From Doryteuthis pealeii (taxonomy: Eukaryota > Mollusca > Cephalopoda > Myopsida > Loliginidae), in NCBI GenBank assembly GCA_023376005.1, contig CM042156.1:41765156-41829155 (forward strand): a stretch of 64,000 nucleotides of DNA, read 5' to 3'. The translations under genes and the position numbers were made by a program. Positions 56,701 to 64,000 of the stretch are shown here, piece by piece. Numbering within the stretch: the first letter of the stretch is position 1; each line of letters starts with the position of its first letter. The notes under the pieces are model-generated. The model did not search any database, had not been told where the DNA came from, and saw nothing but the letters and a program-made list of their open reading frames with translations.

Positions 56701-59700
56701 GTCAATGCCCTAGCACCTATATGACTTGTCAGATTCATATTTTTTATGGGCAGACCCTCGCAACCTTTTTATATTATGTGCTAGAAGGTGGTGGCATGAG
56801 GTCTAAGTGTCCGGGTATGACGTTAAAACTAATGGTGAAGTTTCTAATTTGGAACTCTGGATAATGTGGGTACCTTCATCACATTACTCCCAAGTTATTT
56901 GACACGGAGTGGTAGTCCCTTTTAGGATCTCATCTATGGACTTGATACATAAAAGAAAGCCACATCTACAACAAATTACAAATCTTCAAAATGAAAGCAA
57001 AAATATATGTTAACAAAAACATTCTAAAGTTTCTTCACAAAAGAAAAAATATGTAAAAAAAAAAAACAACCTTTAGAAATTTTAAACATTATCACCAATT
57101 CATTTCACAACATAGTCGGTGCATTAATGCCATTGAGGTTGATATGCCGTAACAAGAACAAATCAAAACAATCTCTCTATGGTTAGAATAGATGAAAAAG
57201 ATGAGTTATTAAAAAGGGTTTTAAAAAATTGAATACCATCACGAATGATTAGAATAACTGTCTTCAGCATAAATACGTCAACAAGGGTTGACATGCACAG
57301 AAATCACCACCAACGCAAACCGTTATTTAATACATTTGCAATGTTATCTCATGTAGTAATGATTTTATTTTTTAATTTTTTTTTAACAGAGTCTTTCTTT
57401 GATGAATTTATGTTGGAATGGCCTTTCCAAAGAGATATGAGATATTCTTGAGTTGGTTCGAAAATTTACTAAGGGCATGAAAACTGCCCAGTTGCAAAGT
57501 GGATTCAAAATTAAAAATTAAAACTTAAAACACACCCTTGCTCACGGTAGGGTGGACATGGTAGTTCTGATATTTTAATTAGCATTCCAGTTGTTTGTTT
57601 TTTTATTTGAGGTTATTGTTATTTTGAGGGGAGGAGTGTGGCAAGTGACCACAGAAATTGGAACTCGCACATCGCTCGTCATTGAAATACTGTTGAAATT
57701 CCGCACAGGCAGTGCCAGAGTAACCGGATGAATCAAGTCTCGTGAGTGAGGGATTGGAAGCTACTTTGAATGTGAGTGAATGTCGAGGTTTGCTTAGGGA
57801 TGCAGAGTGAGTAGGATGTACCAGTTACTGTGTATTTAAGGGCATGCCGACTCCAGATCGGGGAGATAAAGGTAAAGTAGATTTTTGGCTAGCTGAGAAC
57901 AATGGAAGAGAAAAATGTATTTGGATTTGCAGTCGAGAAGAGAAGTAGATATGTATGCAGTCACATTTATAACTGGCTCAAAGGGAGCATTAGCTAGTAT
58001 TTTGGACGCAAGGAAAGGAGATAGGAACAGGAAAAAATACACACGGCGCTTCTTTATGTGAGAGATTGTTAGCAGACTGAAGACTTTGGCATGTGGGGAA
58101 GCATATGCGCTCCGGCTTAAAACTGTGGCCCTCCACCAGTTACTTTCATTTTATTACAGTATGTAGATAAGAAATGACGGAGGTTCCATGTGGATAGTTA
58201 CCTGACGTTACTGTCGGTTAATACTTTTTAACTTTGTATCCTTGGAGGTGTGGGATTAGGTGCATGAGAATTAAGTTTTTATGCGGTTATAAACTCTTTT
58301 GGCTTGTTTTTTTTTTTTTTTTTTTTAATAAAGTATATAAAAAACAAAAAGGTCTTTATTAATTATTATCTAAGAAATGAACAAGACTGCCCAGCAAAGG
58401 AAAATTAACGAATCAAGCCCACCAGAGGCAGAAAGAAGGAATAGGTGACCGAACAGTAAGAGATAAAAGTAAAGCCATCTATATATCTCATTCTCATCTG
58501 TCTTCTCTCTCTTCATTATTACAGCAGAAATGGAGGCGTGTGGTCTAATGGTTAGAGTCATAGGAAATGGAACGTCAACCGAGTTCAAATTCTGGAACGA
58601 AGCTCGTTTGCATTTCAATTAGCGCTTAATACCTTGGGAAAGGTGTGAATCCAATTCTCCTCCAGCTATGGGTAAATAGGCAAGGCAGACTGGAGCTCCT
58701 TAACCATTGGTAGGTAAACAGTTAGAAGAAGGAAATTGATTAAACTGTTTATTGCTTAAGAAATTGATATGTGTCGCATCTGCTCGTACAGGGGGTTGGT
58801 AATATTTATATATTTATATATATATATATAATTATATACCAGCAGATTAGTGGGTATATAGAATATATTATATGAAACATTAATGGTGTTACAATTATAT
58901 TTCTTCAGTGTATTATTTCAACTTTTTGCATTGATTGAATTTTTTTTTTTAGATAAATTTTTTTTTTGCAAACATTACATTAGTTTAATTAGTCTAGACA
59001 GGATTACCAAACATGGGTCGTTATAGGCCACAACGGTTCTTGATGCAAGAGGTTTCTGATACATTTAATATCATGTTAACTTACTAAATATTCTGGACGA
59101 GGACTTGTTACTGATAACATTGTGGAAACATTCTGGTATTTAGGAGGAGTGCGTCTCCGTCTCTGCTCAGAAATTGCTAAACCAGTGACTATTTAAATAA
59201 CGTCCAGTATATTGTTAGATTTTCTTTAATTCTGTTTGTTTTAATGTCTTGTTTTTAGTTTAAATAAACAGAATTAAACGACAAAATCTATATTATTATT
59301 GTTTATCTATCTATCTCAGTCCTATTCCAAATATATATCCATATTCTATTAAACAAGAATTACGAACAATTAACGTTAAATGAAAAGAATTATGACAAAT
59401 TACGAATAAATGAAACAGAAATTACGAAAATTTCTAATAAATGAACAGATTAGACAATTTCCTATAAATCAAACGAATTACGACAATTTCTATTAAATAA
59501 CAGAATTACCACCAATTTCTATAAATAAAGAATTACGACAATAAGAATTCAGCAAAAAAGAGAAGCCCCTCTAAAATCATTTAATGATAAGCTGGTTGTT
59601 TTCTTCAAGTAACCGACATAAGTGGGGAGTTTATTTAAATAGTCCACCGGGTAGGCAATTTTCTGAAGGCAGGAGACAGTGGACGCCACTTCATACATAA

Positions 59701-60828
59701 ATTACCGACTTCTCTAGAGTTTAATGTAGGCTAATTCCAAACCAAACATTGACATATCTTAAAAGTAAACTTCAGTTTCACAATTGCACTATACTTTCAG
59801 CTAATGTTGCATTCTTTGAATAAATCGTTTTGAAATAATCGTTTGGTTAAACTTTAATTTTTGTGCATTTACAGCACATTATCATGAATTGACATGGAAG
59901 ATAAATTTTGTTTTTTACTTTTTTTCTAGAGCATTCTTCTGGTAGGAAGTATTGAACAGCATAATATGTGTCGGCTGTTATTTTCTTTCTTATCCAGCCG
60001 CACCGTGAAAAAGTTTGGTGATGCCTGGCTTAGATATATTTTATTTTCAATAACATTTTAATCAATGCAAAAATAAGCAATAGTTATTTTCGTTTAAGAT
60101 AGAGACAGTAATACAAAACTGTGGTAATTTTCAGATTAGAGAAAGTGTTTTAATAGCACCAATTAGGTCCTTAGTATAAACTAGTTGAGCTAAACACTGA
60201 ATAATAATTAATTAAATACAACGTTCTATAGTATAATAGTAATAGTATGTCATTTATTATATACTATATTCAAATGAATATACATAATATTAATAGTGAA
60301 AATATAAAATTGAATTGAATGAACGGCTAATGGCTATAGATTTGCGCGTGGGCGTTTAAAAAAAAGAACACCACGAGACGCGTGTTTATAGACATAAAAA
60401 AAATAAAGAAAAAAAACGCGTTCATTTCGAAAATCGTTTTTGAAGATAAAGTTTTCGTTTGAAATCGATACGACAATAAAATAATTATATTAGTAATATT
60501 AAGATATATATAATTTGCATTGGTATTGTTAATTATTATTATAATATTATTATTATATGTCTGCTATGTTGAAAAGATAAAAATTTAGGTAATCAAATGT
60601 TGTAGTTTATATTTACTGGATTATATTTCACCCTGCTAAGTGTTGGTAATGTCTGCTAATTTAAATATGGGTTGTGTTTGAACATAATTCAATTGTCTGT
60701 ACATTTTTTCTTTTATACCAATGCAACTGGACTATAGTCGTAATGTTGTTCATGATATTTCTGTGGTTGTGCTTCCTAAAAAGAATGTGGAGTTGACTAT
60801 GAAGAACAGAAATGCAGAATTTGAAATG
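47687..60828 (+). CDS. HUS1: HUS1 checkpoint clamp component, 5' part (exons 1-4)
   Basis: HUS1 joins RAD9 and RAD1 in the ring-shaped 9-1-1 clamp that is loaded at damaged DNA and helps activate ATR/CHK1 signalling. Four exons on the plus strand match in order. Exon 1 reads MRFRGKLVDTACIQHFS (human MKFRAKIVDGACLNHFT, from memory). Exon 2 holds KLCKTC...DKLYFIL...GGTHTWCELTQ (human KLAKTC...DKLNFIL...GGVSMWCELEQ). Exon 3 starts ESFFDEFMLE and includes KTAQ and KIK. Exon 4 holds SRNVVHDISVVVLPKK. Together they cover about the first 150 of ~280 residues, the first PCNA-like lobe; the rest is not in view. Exons 1-2 are clean with canonical sites. Exons 3-4 contain several one-base losses that are best read as consensus errors, though a decaying copy cannot be excluded. 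Introns are 5.07, ~4.46 and ~3.16 kb and full of repeats. Confidence 0.85.
47739..49730 (+). other. HUS1 intron 1, 5' part
   Basis: AT-rich with many A/T runs and G8 runs at 49278 and 49651. No gene, RNA or repeat family recognised until the family E element at 49731. Confidence 0.6.
49731..49930. mobile_element. Family E element with hammerhead-like hairpin
   Basis: Inverted ends AGACTGTTGTCCTCATCTTT and AAAGATAGACAACAGTCC. The right half contains CTGAAGA (49861-49867), a GCC/GGC hairpin and GAAAC (49889-49893) followed by GTTGTG: the order of hammerhead boxes, with CTGAAGA for CTGATGA. It lies in HUS1 intron 1. Confidence 0.65.
49965..50180 (+). pseudogene. RTE-like LINE ORF fragment
   Basis: Reads CWRSKDELIGNILLWTPTHG, then HTSAG, a stop, and later GCHLEDLPRAMIDRNGS. 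This is the conserved C-terminal segment (RSxDELIxxxLLWTPTHG...EDLPxAMxDRxxW) of RTE-type endonuclease/reverse transcriptases. Confidence 0.7.
50403..50678 (+). pseudogene. LINE ORF C-terminus (RNase H-associated type)
   Basis: The open frame ends TPLTVKHLLMECRFFAPIRN, then HYFKANNMKDLFENV and DIFSFLREIKLYHRI. PxTVxHLLxECxxFxxxRxxYF...LFENV...ILxFLxEIxLY is the typical end of I/Jockey-group LINE proteins after the RNase H domain. The N-terminal third of this frame is not part of the family. 5'-truncated insertion in HUS1 intron 1. Confidence 0.7.
50679..50862 (+). mobile_element. 3' UTR and tail of the same LINE
   Basis: Ends ATATAACCCTGGACGGG, GTTGATATGCCGTTAAAATC, then (CCAA)n at 50843-50860. 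The same 3' end terminates family C repeats and some SINE-associated tails, suggesting they use this LINE's machinery. Confidence 0.65.
50940..51290 (-). pseudogene. RTE-like LINE ORF fragment
   Basis: The minus strand reads KKSQLYGHLPPITQIHQSK, then GEARMNCELAEA and HLHMDTPVLA. Family pattern: LYGxLPxIxxxIxxRRTRxAGHCW then LLWTPxHG. Frame-broken. Confidence 0.65.
51291..51985 (-). mobile_element. Tandemly duplicated LTR-like sequence
   Basis: Two ~340 bp direct copies. On the minus strand each reads CAGCAATRGACACARAG..., preceded by GTGTTCGTTA, AATAAARGACATCTAAA and ATGAGAACAGAAAG. The upstream one also has a TATA box (GTGCTATAAAAAGCC). Promoter, polyadenylation signal and U5-like order fit an LTR. 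Plus-strand frames of 60-128 codons here are shadows. Confidence 0.5.
52001..52241 (-). mobile_element. tRNA-Lys-like SINE, family 2
   Basis: The minus strand starts GCCGGGTTAGCTCAGTCGG with AGAGCATTCGGCTAGAAACC and B box AGTTCGATACC. The best-preserved head of the family; inserted in HUS1 intron 1. Confidence 0.88.
52388..52519 (+). repeat. Partial duplicate of HUS1 exon 2 acceptor region
   Basis: Matches 52690-52823: ATTTTGTTAGAG, GGTTATAAAAAATSAAATTG, TTCCCTGCTACATTT, then T-rich, AG and GTGTGTTGGGTACAATT. The last 17 bases equal the first 17 of exon 2; the match then stops. A decoy acceptor therefore sits 304 bp upstream of the real one. Confidence 0.85.
52807..52934 (+). CDS. HUS1: HUS1 exon 2
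   Basis: Acceptor TTTTTTTTAG|GTGTGTTGGG, donor TCACTCAG|GTAAAAA. 128 nt; with the C from exon 1 it gives RVLGTITKLCKTCVMRITTD, then KLYFILLEKAVSGGTHTWCE and LTQ, ending at a codon boundary. No stops or frame breaks. Aligns without gaps to residues 18-60 of human HUS1 as I recall it. Confidence 0.92.
52914..53400 (+). repeat. Minisatellite derived from HUS1 exon 2 donor region
   Basis: Four units of ~115-160 bp. Each contains GTGTGAACTCACTCAGGTAA (variants), ACATTCTCATGAGGATAGG and CTGAAAAGTTAATAGG, separated by TGACATATGACATATATA. Unit 1 overlaps the last 21 bases of exon 2, so each repeat carries a copy of its 5' splice site (GT at 53100, 53229 and 53348). Confidence 0.85.
53401..54490. other. 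HUS1 intron 2 segment; possible LTR, no gene recognised
   Basis: CAGCCAATCAAAA (CCAAT-like, 54003) and CCATATATAAGCC (TATA-like, 54061) precede the Copia-type primer-binding site at 54509 by about 450-500 bp, so 53.9-54.5 kb may be a plus-strand LTR. A 97-codon frame (54044-54337) has no similarity that I recognise. Confidence 0.35.
54491..54599. repeat. Inverted pair of Copia-type primer-binding regions
   Basis: Plus: AAAAATCGTAACA then GGTTATGGGCCCAG (54509-54522) and TCCACTGCACCCAT. Minus, mirrored: AAAAATCATAACA, GGTTATGGGCCCAG (54569-54582) and TTCCACTGCACCCAT. GGTTATGGGCCCAG is the initiator-tRNA-derived primer-binding site that I recall from Copia. Two 5' ends therefore meet head to head within 109 bp. 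Confidence 0.75.
54583..54922 (-). mobile_element. Copia-like LTR
   Basis: On the minus strand it starts TGTTGGAATATTTTGATATA and ends ...AATCATAACA immediately before the primer-binding site: 340 bp, with CCAATCAACC and CCTATAAATTTAAG promoter-like boxes. No gag/pol follows because the sequence turns back on itself at about 54545. Confidence 0.65.
55165..55816. mobile_element. Palindromic element related to the GAGTTCCGTCCCGG family
   Basis: Ends TCGCATAAATGCGTCTGG... and ...GGAGGCAGGAGCATTTGTGA, with CTCCTGCCT / AGGCAGGAG just inside. The interior has repeated TTTTTAGCAGTTTGAAGGC-type units and a telomere-like ACTAACCCTAGC. Confidence 0.55.
55901..56139 (-). mobile_element. tRNA-Lys-like SINE, family 2, indel-rich
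   Basis: Same family as 52001-52241 but with many single-base losses (for example GGCGGTTAGCTCATCGG for GCCGGGTTAGCTCAGTCGG). Confidence 0.8.
56482..56517 (+). ncRNA. Hammerhead-like hairpin (variant core)
   Basis: CTGAAGA (56482-56488), stem AGAT / ATCT (56490-56493 with 56502-56505), GAAAC (56506-56510), then ACGTGTC. Hammerhead box order and a plausible stem II, but with CTGAAGA and no room for a stem III loop in a monomer. Probably a derived or inactive form. Confidence 0.35.
56606..57165 (+). mobile_element. Family C repeat, near-complete plus-strand copy
   Basis: GGCTTGCTTAGGCTAGATGG, CCTAGCACCTATATGAC, TATGTGCTAGAAGGTGGTGG, GACACGGAGTGGTAGTCCC, then GAGGTTGATATGCCGTAAC, indel-rich. 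A further 3' end piece lies at 57265-57310. Confidence 0.6.
57390..57560 (+). CDS. HUS1: HUS1 exon 3 (frame interrupted)
   Basis: Acceptor TTTTTTTTAACAG before it. GAG-TCT-TTC gives ESFFDEFMLE (human ENFFNEFQME). Past that point the frame must shift several times to follow the family: GLSKE, then LELVRKF, KGMKTAQ, KIK, KHT, and finally VDM before a GTAGTT donor-like site at 57561. Most shifts are explained by one missing C, G or A. About 57 residues; boundaries are approximate. Confidence 0.75.
57625..58300 (+). mobile_element. Putative LTR with polypurine tract
   Basis: TTTTGAGGGGAGGAG (57621-57635) looks like a polypurine tract and is followed at once by TGTGGCAAGTGACC, a TG-type LTR start. 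A TATA-like GTGTATTTAAGGG lies near 57828. The 3' end is not fixed; a T22 run follows at 58306-58327. No upstream pol frame was recognised, so this is a solo or truncated copy in HUS1 intron 3. Confidence 0.45.
58532..58805 (+). mobile_element. SINE family 1, indel-rich copy
   Basis: Head GGAGGCGTGTGGTCTAATGG, body through AGCTATGGGTAAATAGG, tail GGGGGTTGGTAATATTTATA. Several single-base deletions relative to 43294-43577. (AT)n follows at 58805-58835. Confidence 0.8.
58836..59330. other. HUS1 intron 3, no gene recognised
   Basis: AT-rich; T runs near 58940 and 58965; AAATAAACAGAATTAAACG near 59262. Confidence 0.5.
59340..59548. repeat. Minisatellite, ~33 bp unit
   Basis: About six degenerate units of AATTACGACAATTTCTATTA-AATGAACAG type. 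Confidence 0.8.
59549..60724. other. HUS1 intron 3, 3' part
   Basis: A GAAGGCAGGAGACAGTGG piece near 59665 relates to the 55165 element; CACCGTGAAAAAGTTTGGTG near 60002 looks like a dispersed repeat that I cannot name. No exon seen. Confidence 0.45.
60725..60828 (+). CDS. HUS1: HUS1 exon 4 (frame interrupted)
   Basis: AGT-CGT-AAT opens SRNVVHDISVVVLPKK, matching human SRIVTHDIPIKVIPRK. After KK the family would read a Trp-containing segment; the DNA gives MWS, then DYEE and, after two more one-base shifts, PEFEM. The 3' acceptor (T-rich TTTTTTCTTTTATACC) and the donor near 60828 are approximate because bases seem to be missing. About 34 residues. Confidence 0.72.
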
Positions 60829-60964
60829 TAGTGTTTTGAAATCTTGATTTTAACAATTCCTTTATTTAAAAAAAACAATATATTAATTATAGTATTATGA
60901 TTTTGTTTGTTAAAGGGTATAATTAATTGTTTAGTAATAGGGTGTACAATTATGAATTTTGTTT

Positions 60965-61145
60965 AGTAATTAGGGTGGTCAGAAAAACCGAACACAATTT
61001 TGTAATAAATGTTATTTTATGGGGGGGTTAGGGGGTTAGTTAGGGTTGGGTTTATGGTTTTGGGTAGTTTAATGGAAAAAACAGCATTAGTTAAAATTAA
61101 CGATTTATTACAAATTTGTGTGTTTCTGTTTTTTTCCTGGGGCCT
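60965..61145. mobile_element. Hairpin MITE with G-rich telomere-like core
   Basis: Ends TTAGGGTGGTCAGAAAAACC and TCTGTTTTTTTCCTGGGGCC are imperfectly inverted; arms ACACAATTTTGTAATAAAT / GATTTATTACAAATTTGTG. The core is GGGGGGGTTAGGGGGTTAG. Related to the ACAGGGTGACC pieces inside 16678-17165. Confidence 0.65.
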
Positions 61146-61377
61146 ATTATATAAAGTTCATAAATACATATATTACTATATTTTATTATAAATGGAGATT
61201 GGTGTGTCAGTTGTACTGAAAATATTAGTACAAAGTCACAATTCCTTGTTTTTGCGTAATTATGGATTTTCTTTTTATTTAATTATTGATAAATTGTTTG
61301 ATTATTATATGTTGGTTATTAATATAAATGCATGTTGCTATATGGTTTGTGTTATGGAAGGTAATTTGCATTTGTTT

Positions 61378-61477
61378 NNNNNNNNNNNNNNNNNNNNNNN
61401 NNNNNNNNNNNNNNNNNNNNNNNNNNNNNNNNNNNNNNNNNNNNNNNNNNNNNNNNNNNNNNNNNNNNNNNNNNNNN
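61378..61477. other. Assembly gap (100 N)
   Basis: Second 100-N placeholder. Frames reported across it are meaningless. Confidence 1.
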
Positions 61478-62870
61478 CACTCTCAAACACATGTACTGAT
61501 ATTGGGCGAGACATGATTGCGCAGATAGGCAAAGAGGAAAAACAATAGATCTGCTACACCACCATTCAAACAGGAATGGTTGCTCGATCCATACACCTTC
61601 GTCCAAGCATATCCGGGAGGATAGCTTCATTGTAAAACGTTTCACATGTTCATTTCATCGCTGACATTTGTGGGTCTGTAACACAAGATACAGTTATGCT
61701 TCTAACAATAAAATCCAAAATCAAAAAGCAACAACTATGGACTTAGACTGACCCAATAGATGAAAGTGCAAATAGGCTACATCTGATAAATAAAAAAATT
61801 GATAAACTCAGCGCTTATGGAATGCGAAACACTCCTCTTTTGAGGAGTATCTTCAGATCATAGAATTAGTCCAGCCAAACTTATGCCTATCTACATAGAA
61901 AAAAATGGGCAAACCAGTAATCTATATGATATGACTGATCCTCACTTGCCAACTGTGATATATTGATTGCTACTCATAACAGTAAGAAATAAGTCTTGAC
62001 ATGCTCCATGAAGACATCTGTGAGGTACACTCCAAATGAGGAATACAAAACTTTGTTTAAATGCCCAGCAAGAATTAGTGTGACTGAATGCATCTGATCA
62101 AAGAACAAAACACACTGGTCTATTGGGAGACTGAAGCAGTTAGGAGTAAAGAGGAAGTATCTCAATGTAATAAAACAAGCCCAACTAACACCAAAATTCA
62201 AAGAAAAACTTTAGAAATCCCAGGAGAACTACAGCGAAACATACAAAACTGAATAGAATACAAGAACAAATGAATAAATGATATGCAATAAGGACATATC
62301 ATTAGCATTATCAAATTGTAACCAAGTTAGATTCAAAAAAATTGATCCACAACTCCCAATCCTGACTATTCATCAAAATCATAGGTGGTTTGGAGCAAAA
62401 AATCCTTGACGGCAACTCTACTATTTGTAGATTCACCAAGGCTTTGATTCCACACAGAGCAAATACTACTAGCTATAGCCTCCCAAAAGAAAAACAGTTA
62501 CCGCCATAATGATGCTCTACCAAACACTAAACGATTCACCAGATAGTGACACGGATTAATGACATTGCTTGCCTTAGATCCTAAAGTAGAACGTTACGCG
62601 CCATACATATTTCATAAATGCCTAGGACAACATACTTCAAACATCATTAAATCCCATAAAAGAAAGGCCTTGCACTAAAAAAGACAAGAAGCAGGTGATA
62701 TCCTGAGAAGCTATGTGGGACTTCCAGATGATCGGAACTTCTTGCAAATACACCTGCACAAGCCTTAGAAAAGGCAGCACAGAACACCAGGCCTACATAT
62801 GAAATCAGATAAAACTGATCATGTTTTTAAAAATGAAGGAGAATCCCACATTCTTATAAAAACACTGCCA
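61478..62870. other. Decayed retroelement-like DNA
   Basis: Higher GC than the surroundings, with no sustained frame. A hairpin ACACTCCTCTTTTGAGGAGT lies at 61830-61849, next to CTTCAG (complement CTGAAG). Probably the upstream part of the LINE fragment that follows. Confidence 0.35.
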
Positions 62871-62985
62871 AACTTCGTGGAACAATTCATGTACCAAGTA
62901 GTAATATCTCAATCCACAGAAAGTGATGTTAATGCATGCATAGGAAGGAATGGTATGCTATAAATAGACTATCAGCATATAGACT
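62871..62985 (+). pseudogene. RTE-like LINE reverse-transcriptase fragment
   Basis: Reads QFMYQVVISQSTESDVNACI, then GRNGML, a stop, and IDYQHI. The family pattern is YLGSxISSTxxDVNxRIGKAWxAIDxL. Frame-broken. Confidence 0.5.
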
Positions 62986-64000
62986 TGTACGAGCTACTCC
63001 ACTTGGACTCTACGAAAATGACTCGAAGAATAAACTAGAGGGGAGCTGCATAACTGAATGCCGATGAACAATCTTAAACAACACTGCATGAGAACACAGC
63101 TTTATGGCACTTTTTCCATATCACACAGACTATCCGAGTAAAAGGACATACATGCGGAATTACAGAGAGTAGGACAAACAAAATGTGTTCTCTTTTGGAA
63201 GCCAGCACATGGGTATGCGGTGTGTGGGCCATCAGCAGGACGTACGTTGACCATTTCTCCACAGATATGGATGCTCTGCAGAGGACCTTCCGGCGGCAAT
63301 GACGTGATAGGGACAGGTGTGGGCAAAATGATTGTCATGTATCCCATTCTTACTAGCACGATATGATGATGATGACCCTATAGTTTTAATAGTTATCTTC
63401 TTGAGAATCTATAATGATTGTAATAAGAATGATGGTGACTGGTGTTGTTGGTTTCAGCATTGTCAACATTTGTGAGTTATTTAATGTGAAAATCAATTTA
63501 ACAATTAGTGGTCTTCAGTTATACAAGGACAAATGTCATAATCTTTTTAGATGGGTAACACACTCCTTCTCAAACAACTATTTGACTCATAGATAGGAAC
63601 CTAGGCAGGTAATGACTCTAGTACGTAGTGTTTATATCTATTTCAGCCTGTTCATTTAATTAGCTAGATAGAAAAGCTAGATTGGATTTTTCTCCTAATG
63701 TATATAGTTTATTATGACTTTCATATTTTATTGAAAAGAATACTTTGTATTAAGTAAGTACTTTCTTTTGTGACCCCACATGGTAATATTTTGTTAGACA
63801 GCAATGTCATGACTTTTTTTTTTTAAAACACTGTTGCAATACTGGTAACACTAAAGCAGTTGGCCAAAAACAATCACATTTTGGTGCAATATTAAAAATA
63901 TACTTTTTTACAGCCTTTTAGATTTTTCTTACTAATTATTACTACATTGTTGAAGACATTTTTGCATCATCTGATAAAAATAACTAAGTTTAAAAGAAAG
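62986..64000. other. No gene recognised
   Basis: Minus-strand frames at 63074-63359 (62 and 85 codons) are the longest here but match nothing I know. A degraded family C 3' end may lie at 63440-63600 (TTTAATGTGAAAATC, CTATTTGACTCATAGATAGG). The later HUS1 exons were looked for and not seen. Confidence 0.4.

Noticed and set aside
61830..61866. GAAACACTCCTC...GAGGAGT...CTTCAG as a hammerhead
   Set aside because: On either strand the boxes are in the wrong sense relative to each other (CTGAAG pairs with TTTCG, not GAAAC); only a simple hairpin remains.
63074..63359. 62- and 85-codon minus-strand frames
   Set aside because: They overlap each other in different frames, with no recognised motif, in a region of decayed LINE sequence.

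Overview
This is a window of a eukaryotic, almost certainly metazoan, nuclear genome: very AT-rich, repeat-dense and intron-rich, with two 100-base runs of N (15428-15527, 61378-61477). Several tRNA-derived SINE families, RTE-like and other LINE remnants, Penelope-like and Copia-like pieces, hairpin MITEs and long (AT)n runs suggest a lophotrochozoan, most plausibly a mollusc (cephalopod-like). That assignment is inference; no taxon-diagnostic gene is complete here.

Layout. 1-15427: repeats only (mariner-like 3' end, SINEs, LINE C-terminal fragments, a ~650 bp inverted-repeat pair at 2.26/8.86 kb, nested palindromes, telomere-like hairpin MITEs). 15528-28462 and 28658-41513 are two ~12.9 kb inverted copies of each other around a ~195 bp spacer. 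The left copy begins at the base after an N gap, and in the stretches I compared the copies differ mainly by single-base indels, so a fold-back or assembly duplication is at least as likely as a natural palindrome. Each arm holds the same promoter (GC box), an ATG-only exon and a 28-nt exon whose product and phase resemble the start of an essential myosin light chain gene. The rest of that gene is missing from both arms. 41514-46950: Penelope-like fragment, hairpin elements, a tRNA-promoter SINE carrying a complete hammerhead ribozyme core (42695-42822), a clean SINE copy, and a degenerate TTTGATATT-type array.

46951-64000: a tRNA-Arg(CCG) gene (minus strand) and, 0.66 kb away in divergent orientation, the 5' half of HUS1, the checkpoint clamp subunit of the 9-1-1 complex. 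Its exons 1-4 lie at 47687-47738, 52807-52934, ~57390-57560 and ~60725-60828. Exons 1 and 2 are intact; exons 3 and 4 are recognisable but interrupted by apparent single-base deletions, and neighbouring repeats look similarly degraded, so consensus quality seems poor from about 53 kb on. Exon 2 is bracketed by a duplicated copy of its acceptor (304 bp upstream) and by a minisatellite whose units copy its donor. The remaining HUS1 exons (about residues 150-280) were not found and probably lie beyond the window.

Most long open frames in the window are repeat shadows; the real coding content is short exons recognised from peptide similarity and splice sites. All repeat boundaries are by eye, and family names from memory are labelled as such.
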